Below, in pieces: positions 1 to 6,847 of a stretch of DNA of 17,515 nucleotides (the stretch's first letter is position 1; every line of letters starts with the position of its first letter). Both the position numbers and the translations under genes were made by a program. Source of the DNA: MGBC163016 sp910588905 (GTDB lineage: Bacteria; Actinomycetota; Coriobacteriia; Coriobacteriales; Eggerthellaceae); NCBI GenBank assembly GCA_948616985.1, contig CAPGDO010000022.1:1-17515 (forward strand), written 5' to 3'. Below the pieces are notes generated by a model. That model saw only the letters and a list, made by a program, of their open reading frames with translations, was not told the DNA's origin and ran no database searches.

Positions 1-262
1 GGATGGCCTGGGGAAGGCGCATCAAGCCCGCGCTGACGAAGCCGATGACCATCACGGTGGTGGCGCTGGAGCTCTGCAATACCGCCGTGGCGAAGGCACC
101 GGCCAGCACGCCCAGTACGGGGTTCTTCGTGACCTTCGCCAGGATGGAACGCATGCGCTCGCCAGCCGCTTCTTGCAGACTGCCGCTCATGATGCCCATA
201 CCGTAGAGGAAGATGGCAAGGCCCCCCAGAAGGCCCAGCCCTATCGTCAGTATCTCGTTCAC
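1..262 (-). CDS. Na/Pi-cotransporter family protein, N-terminal part
   Basis: The gene runs off the left edge, leaving 87 codons. Translation from a GTG at 262 gives a hydrophobic, glycine-rich N-terminus (VNEILTIGLGLLGGLAIFLYG), then a cytosolic loop with GERMRS and the segment LQSSSATTVMVIGF. The QSSSATT motif in a repeated membrane unit is the hallmark of the Na+/phosphate cotransporter family (NptA/PF02690), whose members move phosphate with sodium across the inner membrane. An upstream in-frame stop rules out an earlier start; a GAGGGG or AGGGGC stretch about 11-20 nt upstream is a modest ribosome site. The rest of the gene, including the second QSS repeat and any PhoU-like tail, is outside the window, so substrate is not certain. 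Confidence 0.85.
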   Translation of the reverse strand, partial: MNEILTIGLGLLGGLAIFLYGMGIMSGSLQEAAGERMRSILAKVTKNPVLGVLAGAFATAVLQSSSATTVMVIGFVSAGLMRLPQAI

Positions 263-292
263 GCTTGTGGTGCCCCTATCTCATCCCCTCTG

Positions 293-307
293 GCCTGCAT
301 TGCAGGC
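293..307. promoter_or_regulatory. 15-bp perfect palindrome upstream of the cotransporter
   Basis: GCCTGCA-T-TGCAGGC is a perfect dyad with 7-bp arms and a 1-nt centre, 31 bp upstream of the GTG start of the Na/Pi cotransporter gene. Its position suits an operator. The palindrome is directly visible; its function and the protein that would bind it are inference. Confidence 0.4.
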
Positions 308-441
308 AGCAGTCTACGGAGGCTGCGTACGAACGGGGTAAGAGGCATGTAAAGCCTTTGTAAAGTCGCAACGTGAGGCTGCCAGGCGACAAAGGACGAC
401 AAAGTGTCAGGCTCAATGTCAGCGACGTGACGCTCTGTTCG

Positions 442-1671
442 CTACTGCGTCACTTCGGCTGCGCGGTTCCCTCCTGCTTCGGAAGTCTGGGTGCGCATCC
501 TCCCGGCTACGGCGGCCACGGCGAAGAGCGCGAGCGCGAACAGCAGCAGGATCCCCAGGCATTGCGCCACCTCGCCCAGCAGCGCCGCTGCAGGCGCGAC
601 CGTCATATGGGCCGATAGCTGGCAGGCGTACGCATACCAGTAGCCGGGTAGCCAGCTGGCAAGACGTACGATCTCAGGTGTCATCAGGTCCAGCGATATC
701 CATGCGCCACCGAGGAACGACACCACCATGCCCACGATGTTGCCCGCGGCGTTGCACACCATGGTGCTTGCGCCCAGCGAACCTAGCAGGAACCCGAAGG
801 CGAGGGGCACCAAGCAGAACGCCAGCATGCTGGCGGCACACAGCGCGATGCCAGTGGGCGCGATCTGCGCCACGGCCTCCGGGAAGGCGACAAGGCCAAG
901 ACAGAACGTCCATACCCAGGCGGCCAGCGTCATCATCAAGCAGGCGAGCGCCAACTGCACATTGTAGGAAGCGTACGTGATCGGCGAGGCAAGGTTGCGA
1001 CGCCGCACATCGGCACGTCCCATGGTCGAGGTCAGCAGGCCCACGCACACTACGATGCCTGCGAAAAGCGTGTACGTGCTCCACTGCAAGTAGAAGACGA
1101 AGCGGTCGGCTTCGCCGATCTGTGAGGGGATCTTGAGGAAGGACGCCTGTGCCTTCTGCGCCGCCAGCTCCTTCGCATGGGCTGCGGCATCTGCGAGCGG
1201 CATGCCGGGATCAGCGGAGCACAGTGACCGTACGAGGCCCAGGTATCCGTTCACCTCCTCATCCACGAACGCACCTTCCATGGAGTAGAAGCTGAACACT
1301 GTCTCCATCTGAGGAAGCTCTCCTCCGTTGCAAACAGCCTCAGCGAACTGGTCCTCGAATCCCTTCGGCACGATGAGCAGGTAGTCGATCTGCCCCTTCG
1401 CCACCGCGTCCTGTATGGCCTGCCTCTCATCAGCGACCTCTACGACGGTGCCATACGAAGCCAGTACGTCTTCGACGGCATGGGAAAGAGCGCTGTCATC
1501 GCGGTCGATGACAGCGTAGTCGTAGTCCTGGCGCTGGAACTGCTCCGTAGCGTTCCCGAAGTCGAAGCTGGCTCCCATGAAGATGCCCATGAAGCTGAGT
1601 CCGATGATGTAGATGAGGGGAAAGACCAGATTCCCCCTCATGATGCGCATTGCACACTTAAAGACTTGCAT
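442..1671 (-). CDS. ABC-2 type transporter permease (second permease of the operon)
   Basis: A 409-residue inner-membrane protein. One hydrophobic helix lies near residues 15-35, followed by a large extracytoplasmic domain (about 40-200), then a C-terminal block of about five helices from residue 203 on. This is the architecture of ABC-2 exporter permeases with a big loop between TM1 and TM2 (YhgE/DrrB-like group). It starts within the last codons of the preceding permease gene (14-bp overlap), indicating translational coupling, and is the last gene of the three-gene exporter operon. Sequence similarity of layout to the partner permease suggests they form a heterodimer with the ATPase. Substrate cannot be read from the sequence; drug, peptide or lipid export are all possible. 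Confidence 0.8.
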   Translation of the reverse strand: MQVFKCAMRIMRGNLVFPLIYIIGLSFMGIFMGASFDFGNATEQFQRQDYDYAVIDRDDSALSHAVEDVLASYGTVVEVADERQAIQDAVAKGQIDYLLIVPKGFEDQFAEAVCNGGELPQMETVFSFYSMEGAFVDEEVNGYLGLVRSLCSADPGMPLADAAAHAKELAAQKAQASFLKIPSQIGEADRFVFYLQWSTYTLFAGIVVCVGLLTSTMGRADVRRRNLASPITYASYNVQLALACLMMTLAAWVWTFCLGLVAFPEAVAQIAPTGIALCAASMLAFCLVPLAFGFLLGSLGASTMVCNAAGNIVGMVVSFLGGAWISLDLMTPEIVRLASWLPGYWYAYACQLSAHMTVAPAAALLGEVAQCLGILLLFALALFAVAAVAGRMRTQTSEAGGNRAAEVTQ

Positions 1672-2932
1672 AACGGTGCCTCCGAAGCGAACGGGCGGAC
1701 AGGCAGAACAGCGCGAGCGTCATCAGGAGCAGCACGCCCACGTGCAGGGCGAGGGGTAGGTAGGTGTCGTAGTACATGATGCTGTAGAACGACTGCGCGA
1801 TCTGGGAGGCCGGGTTCACCAGCGCCACCACCGGAATGTTCTTCGCGATCATATCGGCCAGCTCCATGGTGGGCTGTCCGTATAGTCCGGCGAACAGCGA
1901 CGAGAAGCACACGATGCCGGTGAGGATGCCGCTCTTCGCTGATTCCGGCAGCCGGGGGATGGCCGAAACAGCGCTCCCCAGCGACGTGGCCATGAGCGCC
2001 GAGGCTGCCAGTGCCACCAGACAGGCGGCGTCGCGGCCTCCAAAATCGATGCCCGCCATGATGCGCATGTAGAAGTAGGTGACCACCAGGCAGGCGAACG
2101 TGACGCACCAGCTGGCCAGCAGCGTCGCGGCCACCGTGCGGCCATGCGTCACGGCGCCGATGGAGCGGCGCGCACCCAACGGCGACGTGTCGGGCTTCAG
2201 CCGCTGGCATGCCACGAGCCCCAACGTGCCGCCGAACAGCGCCGCCATGCCCAGCAGCGCGAAGTAGAATCGCACGGTCTCCTTGGGCTGATTCTCCGTG
2301 ACCTCCGTCTGGACGGTAGCCCGTATGGGCTGGAACAGCGATGCAGCGAAGCCTGGATCGGCGAAGGCAGCCGGGTTGCTGGCCATGACCTCACGGAAGA
2401 GCGCCTTATTGGCCACGTACTGATCCATGAGCATCACGACCAGCGTGGACTGGAGGCCTTCGGTGCCCGTAGCTGAGACAGCCCCCACGACATGCGCGCG
2501 CGGTAGACCGTCCACCAGCTCGACGTAGCCCACGAAGGGATCGTCTCCAGACTGGCTGTCCAACACCAGACGCTCGGCATCCTCGGCGCTTAGCGCGTAG
2601 GTCACCTTCAGGAGGGCGCTTCTGCCGTCCTGGCCGTCGGCGTTCACTCCGGGTTCTGCGTCTGCTTCCGCTGCTGCTTCTGCCGCGCCTTCGCCGTTTT
2701 CGCCACCTTCTTCGCTAACGGCTTCGACGAACGCCTCGAACGCAGCCGCCTCTGCGGAATCGCCCGGCTCCACCACCACGAGCGGCACAGGGTTCATCTC
2801 GGTCATGTCCTCCAGCGGAGAGAACATGAGGACGAACACCGTGGACAAGATGAGCGGAAAGCCCAGCGCCCACACCATGATGCCTGGCATACGGATGAGT
2901 TCGAGCAGCGTGTATTTGAACGTGTTGCCCAT
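1658..2932 (-). CDS. ABC-2 type transporter permease (first permease of the operon)
   Basis: A 424-residue permease with TM1 at about residues 16-38 and further helices at about 222-243, 264-288, 301-325, 335-352 and 392-412. The extracytoplasmic domain between TM1 and TM2 carries a low-complexity Ala/Glu/Gly-rich stretch at residues 58-100, which is unusual and probably a flexible linker. The start lies 9 bp after the ATPase stop codon and the 3' end overlaps the next permease by 14 bp, so the three genes are one transcription unit. Family: ABC-2 type membrane protein. Substrate unknown; partner of the neighbouring permease and the ATPase. Confidence 0.8.
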   Translation of the reverse strand: MGNTFKYTLLELIRMPGIMVWALGFPLILSTVFVLMFSPLEDMTEMNPVPLVVVEPGDSAEAAAFEAFVEAVSEEGGENGEGAAEAAAEADAEPGVNADGQDGRSALLKVTYALSAEDAERLVLDSQSGDDPFVGYVELVDGLPRAHVVGAVSATGTEGLQSTLVVMLMDQYVANKALFREVMASNPAAFADPGFAASLFQPIRATVQTEVTENQPKETVRFYFALLGMAALFGGTLGLVACQRLKPDTSPLGARRSIGAVTHGRTVAATLLASWCVTFACLVVTYFYMRIMAGIDFGGRDAACLVALAASALMATSLGSAVSAIPRLPESAKSGILTGIVCFSSLFAGLYGQPTMELADMIAKNIPVVALVNPASQIAQSFYSIMYYDTYLPLALHVGVLLLMTLALFCLSARSLRRHRYASL

Positions 2933-2941
2933 AGCTACCGC

Positions 2942-3877
2942 CTAGTCCCGCAACTCGCGGCCGGTGATCTCCAGGAAGACGTCGTTCAGCGTAGGAGGCT
3001 CTGCCCAGATGCGGCCCGGGACGATGCGCGCCTTCGAGAGCTCATCCAGCACGTCGGCCACGTTGTGCTCACCGTTCTCACAGGTGACCTCCAGCCTCCC
3101 GTCGGCGTATTCCGCCTGGATGACATGGGGAAGCGCCCGAATGCGCAGCAGCGATGCTTCGTTCGCCTGAGCCTCGATGACGATCTTCTCACCGGCCGCC
3201 ACGATGGCTTTCAACTCCTCATTCGAGCCGCAGGCCAGCGTGCAACCTTTGTCCATGATCATGATGCGGGTGCAGATCTCCTCCACTTCCTCCATGTAGT
3301 GGCTGGTGTACACGATGGTGGAGCCTTCCGCGTTCATCCGCTTGATGCCCTCCAGGATGGAGGCACGGCTTTGCGGATCGACGGCCACAGTGGGCTCGTC
3401 GAAGAAGACGAGCTGGGGGCGGTGCGCGATGCCGCAAGCGATGTTCAGCCGTCGCAGCAGGCCGCCGGAGAGTTTCTTCGGTCGTGCGCGGGTGTAGTCC
3501 TCCAAGCCAACGAAGCGGATGGCATCGGCAACCATGGAGCGACGTTGCGCAGCATCGGGTACATACAGGCCGCAGAAGTAGTCGATGTTCTCCGTCACCG
3601 TCAGCTCTTCGAAGACGGCTATGTTCTGCGGCACGATACCGATGCGCCGCTTCAGGTCGTAGCTCGTCTGCGTCATGGGTTGGCCGAACAGCTCTATTTC
3701 GCCTTTGTCGTAGGTGAGCAGCTGCAGGATGCAGTTGATGGCTGTGGTCTTGCCGCTGCCGTTGGGACCCAGCAGGCCGAAGACCTCGCCGGGCGCTATC
3801 TCCATTGAGAAGTGGTCGAGGGCCACCATCCCGTCGTAGCGCTTCACGAGATTTCGTACCGAGACGATCGCTTCCAC
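2942..3877 (-). CDS. ABC transporter ATP-binding protein
   Basis: A 311-residue nucleotide-binding subunit. Residues counted from the chosen GTG start: Walker A GPNGSGKT at 37-44, Q-loop Gln near 84, signature LSGGLL at 136-141, Walker B LVFFDEP at 156-162 and H-loop His 193 (YTSHYMEE). About 100 C-terminal residues form the extra domain usual in ABC-2 exporter ATPases. I chose GTG at 3877 because AAGGAG (3884-3889) sits 6 nt upstream of it. The ATG at 3883 touches that site, and a longer reading to 4024 would add an N-terminal stretch with a hydrophobic segment that is foreign to the family. It is the first gene of the exporter operon and is divergent from the LuxR regulator, which is the likely local controller. 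Confidence 0.88.
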   Translation of the reverse strand: MEAIVSVRNLVKRYDGMVALDHFSMEIAPGEVFGLLGPNGSGKTTAINCILQLLTYDKGEIELFGQPMTQTSYDLKRRIGIVPQNIAVFEELTVTENIDYFCGLYVPDAAQRRSMVADAIRFVGLEDYTRARPKKLSGGLLRRLNIACGIAHRPQLVFFDEPTVAVDPQSRASILEGIKRMNAEGSTIVYTSHYMEEVEEICTRIMIMDKGCTLACGSNEELKAIVAAGEKIVIEAQANEASLLRIRALPHVIQAEYADGRLEVTCENGEHNVADVLDELSKARIVPGRIWAEPPTLNDVFLEITGRELRD

Positions 3878-4059
3878 GTACATCTCCTTCGGATCGCTTG
3901 CTTCTTTCGCGTCAGCCGCGAGCTTCATGCTTAGGCTCATTGTGGCGAAGCAGATACCGCACGCAAGGATGACATTTGTCATGAGCCTGAGGAAGAAGCC
4001 TCTGAACTGGGGAAACTTTGGCAACGTGCTGCAAAGCGTAGAGGTGGCATCGTAGTAGA

Positions 4060-4824
4060 ATGGACAACGTGAACGACATCGCTGACGAGATATCCATCCT
4101 ATTCCTCTGCGCCTTGGCAGCCCTCTTCGTAGGCGGGAGCCCCTTCATCATTGCAGGATTCCTAGCCGCCGTGGTGCTTGTTTGCGTGTGTTGGCTTGCG
4201 AAGGCGCCTGCCGCCCATGCAGCCCAATGGCTGTTCTGCGTTGCAGCGGTGCTCTTCCATCCACTGACGTGCTTTCTGCCCGTTGTCGCATATCTTTCCA
4301 TGCATGAACGGGCCTGGACGCTGCGGCTCCCGTGGCTTGCGTCTCTTGGTGTAACTGCATGCGCATCGCTTGCCTTCGCCTTCAACGGAGGCAGTGGTTT
4401 CCTCAGTGCCGCTCTAGCCGACCTCGCCGTTCCCGTAACGCAGCTGGTCGTCGTTGCTGTGCTCTGCGTCATTGCCGCTGTGCTAGCGATACGGGATGTA
4501 CGCGAAAGCTCGGAGCGGCGAGGGCTCCGCTTCGCCTGCGACGACCTGCGCGAGCGGAATATCGCGCTGCAAGCCAAGCTGAACGCTGCAGTAGCCACTG
4601 ACAACGACCAGCACAGCCACGAGGCTGAGGTGTTCTCCGATCTGACCGAACGTGAGCTTGCCGTCGTGCGCCTGGTAGCCGAAGGCATGGACAACCGTGA
4701 GATAGCTGCATCGCTCTTCCTGTCCGAAGGCACGGTGCGCAACCATATCAGCTCTGTCTTGGCGAAGAAACAGCTCTCGAACCGTACGCAGATCGCTGTG
4801 GCTTACTACCGCGGCGATGCATGA
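4060..4824 (+). CDS. Membrane-anchored LuxR-family transcriptional regulator
   Basis: A 254-residue protein. The N-terminal 150 residues are hydrophobic, with about six predicted membrane helices (residues 12-46, 52-80, 88-110, 127-147). A charged, coiled-coil-like linker spans about 152-178, and a GerE/LuxR helix-turn-helix lies at residues 195-254 (LTERELAVVRLVAEG, then LFLSEGTVRNHISSVLAKK). Membrane-bound LuxR proteins of this layout are very common in Eggerthellaceae and usually regulate adjacent transport or respiratory genes. It is divergent from the ABC exporter, with 182 bp between the chosen starts, so control of the exporter in response to a membrane or extracellular signal is the natural inference. 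A weak ribosome site (GAGGTGG) lies about 13 nt before the ATG. Confidence 0.85.
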   Translation: MDNVNDIADEISILFLCALAALFVGGSPFIIAGFLAAVVLVCVCWLAKAPAAHAAQWLFCVAAVLFHPLTCFLPVVAYLSMHERAWTLRLPWLASLGVTACASLAFAFNGGSGFLSAALADLAVPVTQLVVVAVLCVIAAVLAIRDVRESSERRGLRFACDDLRERNIALQAKLNAAVATDNDQHSHEAEVFSDLTERELAVVRLVAEGMDNREIAASLFLSEGTVRNHISSVLAKKQLSNRTQIAVAYYRGDA

Positions 4825-4848
4825 CCCAATGGGTTATGCCGCTCGACG

Positions 4849-4864
4849 ATCGCCCAATATCCCC
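4849..4864 (+). repeat. 16-bp direct repeat, copy 1 (ATCGCCCAATATCCCC)
   Basis: This sequence matches 5423-5438 (ATCGCCCGATATCCCC) at 15 of 16 positions. The two copies bracket the Imm-5-like gene: this one lies between the convergent stops of the regulator and the immunity gene, the other lies upstream of the immunity gene within a dyad. They may be paired regulator sites or traces of an insertion; the sequence alone does not decide. Confidence 0.5.
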
Positions 4865-4871
4865 GTCTCAG

Positions 4872-5348
4872 CTAGGTTGCTTCGTCAGACATGTCTTTCG
4901 CTGCGCACAGATGCTCTATCTGCCAATGGCGCTCCGTGCGAACAGCGGCAAGATCTCCGGGATGCATGAGATTCACTGTCTTCACCGCATAGTCGGAAGC
5001 CACCATGGCATGTTCGCGCATATGGCCTGTGCCCACAGCCTGCCCTGCCACTCGCAGCGCCGTGCCCTGGATGGGATCATCCGCCACCTTTGCAAGTTCA
5101 TGCACCCGAAATCCCGCTTGCCGAACATCATGCATGCGCGCTTCACCCCGCTGCCACTGCTCATTGACAGCGAATGCCTCCTTGAGCACGGGCCATCCAT
5201 CACCCACGTACCCAGCCACTTCGAGCATATGACGCGCCAACGCTAAAGCATAACGGCACAGCTGCACCTGAGAAGCGCCCTCATATTCCGCGTCGAGGTC
5301 CTCCCGGAGCTCTGGACAGTCTTCTATTTTGATCTTCGCTCGGGTCAT
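4872..5348 (-). CDS. Imm-5-like putative immunity protein
   Basis: A 158-residue soluble, helical protein. Its C-terminal half carries the pattern GTALRVAGQAVGTGHMREHAMVASDYAVK (about residues 95-123; Gly-Gln-Ala, then His-x-x-x-His-Ala). That matches the helical 'putative immunity protein' domain seen near polymorphic toxins and in many stand-alone actinobacterial genes. I chose ATG 5348 because AAAGGAAA lies about 9 nt upstream; the longer reading to 5531 would run across the dyad sites in the upstream region. No toxin gene is visible next to it, so it is an orphan immunity-like protein. The family call rests on pattern recall rather than a search; the biochemical role is unknown. Confidence 0.55.
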   Translation of the reverse strand: MTRAKIKIEDCPELREDLDAEYEGASQVQLCRYALALARHMLEVAGYVGDGWPVLKEAFAVNEQWQRGEARMHDVRQAGFRVHELAKVADDPIQGTALRVAGQAVGTGHMREHAMVASDYAVKTVNLMHPGDLAAVRTERHWQIEHLCAAKDMSDEAT

Positions 5349-5409
5349 CGCAGGGTTTCCTTTCTCCAGACGACGAAGATGACAAAGCATCAGCCTCAAG
5401 GTACCATCG

Positions 5410-5433
5410 TATCGGGCTCGATATCGCCCGATA
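5410..5433. promoter_or_regulatory. Dyad operator candidate upstream of the Imm-5-like gene
   Basis: TATCGGGC (5410-5417) and GCCCGATA (5426-5433) form a perfect 8-bp inverted repeat around TCGATATC. It lies about 60-85 bp upstream of the Imm-5-like start, which suits an operator. Its right half forms part of the 16-bp direct repeat shared with 4849-4864. The symmetry is seen directly; binding by a regulator is inferred. Confidence 0.45.
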
Positions 5434-5438
5434 TCCCC
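5423..5438 (+). repeat. 16-bp direct repeat, copy 2 (ATCGCCCGATATCCCC)
   Basis: Second copy of the repeat at 4849-4864, with one mismatch. It overlaps the right arm of the dyad at 5410-5433. Confidence 0.5.
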
Positions 5439-5476
5439 CTCCCCATTAGGCGAAGGCTCAATGTCAATACATACGC

Positions 5477-5516
5477 CAATTACCGGGCCGAGGGGCATCT
5501 GCCGTTTGGGTAATTG
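5477..5516. promoter_or_regulatory. Spaced inverted repeat CAATTACC/GGTAATTG
   Basis: CAATTACC (5477-5484) and GGTAATTG (5509-5516) are perfect 8-bp inverted arms 24 bp apart. They sit in the 270-bp intergenic region between the divergent Imm-5-like gene (-) and the small protein gene (+). The region also holds a TTGACA hexamer on the minus strand (near 5463-5468), but I could not match it to a well-spaced -10. The repeat may be a two-site operator serving one or both genes. Confidence 0.35.
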
Positions 5517-5618
5517 ACGTACATTTCCCAACAGGGTGACAGCTGAGGTGGATGCCTCTCACCTGACGTTCGCAGGAGTTGCCATCGTCCTTATTCCTCG
5601 CAAGAAAAAGGTGGCCCC

Positions 5619-5828
5619 ATGGCAGCAAGCGCAGAATACGCTCCGCCGAAAGAGCTCGTCAACATTATGGTGCAGTCCTCTGAGAAGCTGGAGGGCGCGG
5701 CGTCTCTCCTCACCATGCTTGAGGACAAGGCCGACAACCAGAGAATAACCGCATCGGAGCTGGCCGCCGTGCGCTGCATCGTGGAAACCTGTGCGGCGAA
5801 CCTCGATGGGGTTCTAGAAGAGGCCTGA
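5619..5828 (+). CDS. Small protein of unknown function (69 aa)
   Basis: A 69-residue acidic, helical protein with no signal peptide or membrane segment. The composition (SSEKLEGAASLLTMLEDKADNQR, then ASELAAVRCIVETC) looks like two or three amphipathic helices. AAGGTGG about 5 nt before the ATG is an acceptable ribosome site, and codon use is GC-rich like the chromosomal flank rather than the defence block. It ends 7 bp before the convergent stop of the CBASS effector, so it marks the left edge of the AT-rich block. I do not recognise a family. Confidence 0.6.
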   Translation: MAASAEYAPPKELVNIMVQSSEKLEGAASLLTMLEDKADNQRITASELAAVRCIVETCAANLDGVLEEA

Positions 5829-5835
5829 TTTTGGG

Positions 5836-6381
5836 CTACCGCACTTGGTTTTTTGCGTCTTTGCGAGCAAACGAAGTACTGATGAGCAGCAAGAGGATTT
5901 CGTTGACCAACCGTCCTCTGAAATTAACAACTGAAACGTGTTGGGAGCGATTGAGCTTCGACATTGACTCGTCGCTTATCTCCTTAGGCTTCGCATAAAT
6001 CAAAACACCACAGTCAGAACATTTGTTTGAAACGATATTCTGTATCTTTTCTTCCCCAAGGTAACCATATTCCAAGATGACAAGCCGTGCGGCGGCCAAA
6101 TCGCTGATTTGACCATCTGTTTTCTCTAGAATGTTTCTCTTCCTTATTATTCCCGAACGCTCCAAGTCGCCTTTAAGCTCCTGACGCGTATTGCCATCCG
6201 CAACGATAAAGACCTTTTTACATGCAATTCCTTTTCCGAATCTATAAGCCGGTCTAACCAAACCCATGACCGCAAGAATAATAAAACCAATCGCCAAAGC
6301 CCAGGAAACTATCGTTCCTATAGTTCCAACAAGGCTGAAAAAAACACTGATGGCAGCCGCGAATTGGCTAATATCTTCCAT
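5836..6381 (-). CDS. CBASS-associated membrane effector candidate with Rossmann/TIR-like domain
   Basis: A 181-residue protein encoded last in the CBASS operon, starting 14 bp inside cap3. Residues 5-43 are an almost unbroken hydrophobic stretch with glycines at about 19-22, long enough for a two-helix hairpin or one helix plus a re-entrant segment. A basic segment follows (RPAYRFGKG, KK), placing the C-terminus in the cytosol. Residues 54-168 alternate strands and helices: strands near 55-61 (VFIVAD), 99-105 (RLVILEY), 125-130 and 149-154. This is a small alpha/beta fold of TIR, receiver or flavodoxin type, and Glu110/Glu111 after the third strand are where TIR NADases keep their catalytic Glu. 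Known CBASS membrane effectors combine helices with STING, SAVED, beta-barrel or NUDIX parts, none of which is evident here. The effector role is inferred from position. Confidence 0.7.
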   Translation of the reverse strand: MEDISQFAAAISVFFSLVGTIGTIVSWALAIGFIILAVMGLVRPAYRFGKGIACKKVFIVADGNTRQELKGDLERSGIIRKRNILEKTDGQISDLAAARLVILEYGYLGEEKIQNIVSNKCSDCGVLIYAKPKEISDESMSKLNRSQHVSVVNFRGRLVNEILLLLISTSFARKDAKNQVR

Positions 6382-6847
6382 TGTCGTCCCTCTCTAAATA
6401 GTGGCAAAGTTCGTTCTTTATTAAAACAACCGATATGTATTGTGTTGGATTATCCCTTCCTACCACGAGCAGAATAGGTTCGGGACAGCTGTAATAAGAC
6501 GATTTCGAGATGTCTTGCATCTGATGGATATCTTGGGGGCTTGGTGAATGGTTTCTTCCTGGATGGCAATGCCATTCACCCAGATAGTATCTGCCTAGCT
6601 TGAATTCTTTATCTAATTCCTCCTGCAGCCCAGATGCCTTTCTTGTAAACGAAAACAATCCGAGCAAGGATTGTTTTCCAGGACCGGAAGCGCTCAGTAC
6701 TTTGGCAGTCAAATGATCTGGTGAGTACTGCCCGATAAGAATGCCGCCCGTTTCGCCTCTCTTGCGGATTGCAACATGCTTCGTTATAGCACCGAAAGCC
6801 TCTTCGGCGATTTCTACACGCAAGCCTTCCATCGATTTCCAAATCAC
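6368..6847 (-). CDS. cap3: Cap3, JAB/JAMM-family isopeptidase of type II CBASS
   Basis: A 159-residue protein with a complete JAMM zinc-protease motif: Glu32 in GETGGILIG, then His93-x-His95-Pro and SPSPQD with Asp106. JAMM enzymes cut isopeptide bonds at ubiquitin-like or conjugated C-termini. In type II CBASS, Cap3 releases the CD-NTase from its Cap2-made conjugates and so limits signalling. The start is taken as GTG 6847 because it gives a 4-bp GTGA overlap with the cap2 stop, a typical coupled arrangement; ATG 6832 (codon 6) is a possible alternative. The gene overlaps the effector by 14 bp. Motif, length and order all agree. Confidence 0.92.
   Translation of the reverse strand: MIWKSMEGLRVEIAEEAFGAITKHVAIRKRGETGGILIGQYSPDHLTAKVLSASGPGKQSLLGLFSFTRKASGLQEELDKEFKLGRYYLGEWHCHPGRNHSPSPQDIHQMQDISKSSYYSCPEPILLVVGRDNPTQYISVVLIKNELCHYLERDDNGRY

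Noticed and set aside
3..206. Plus-strand open frame at the left edge.
   Set aside because: It is the antisense of the Na/Pi cotransporter gene, whose QSSSATT motif on the minus strand is convincing.
2144..2476. Long plus-strand frames opposite the ABC operon, such as 2144-2476 and 3065-3808.
   Set aside because: They are antisense to well-supported permease and ATPase genes and are expected by chance at this GC content.
3883..4024. Upstream extension of the ABC ATPase to an ATG at 4024, including a hydrophobic segment.
   Set aside because: The strong AAGGAG site at 3884-3889 is correctly spaced only for GTG 3877, and the extension has no counterpart in ABC ATPases.
5849..5854. T run after the small 69-aa gene as an intrinsic terminator.
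   Set aside because: Only a 3-bp stem (ACC/GGT) can be drawn before it, and it lies within the convergent effector gene.
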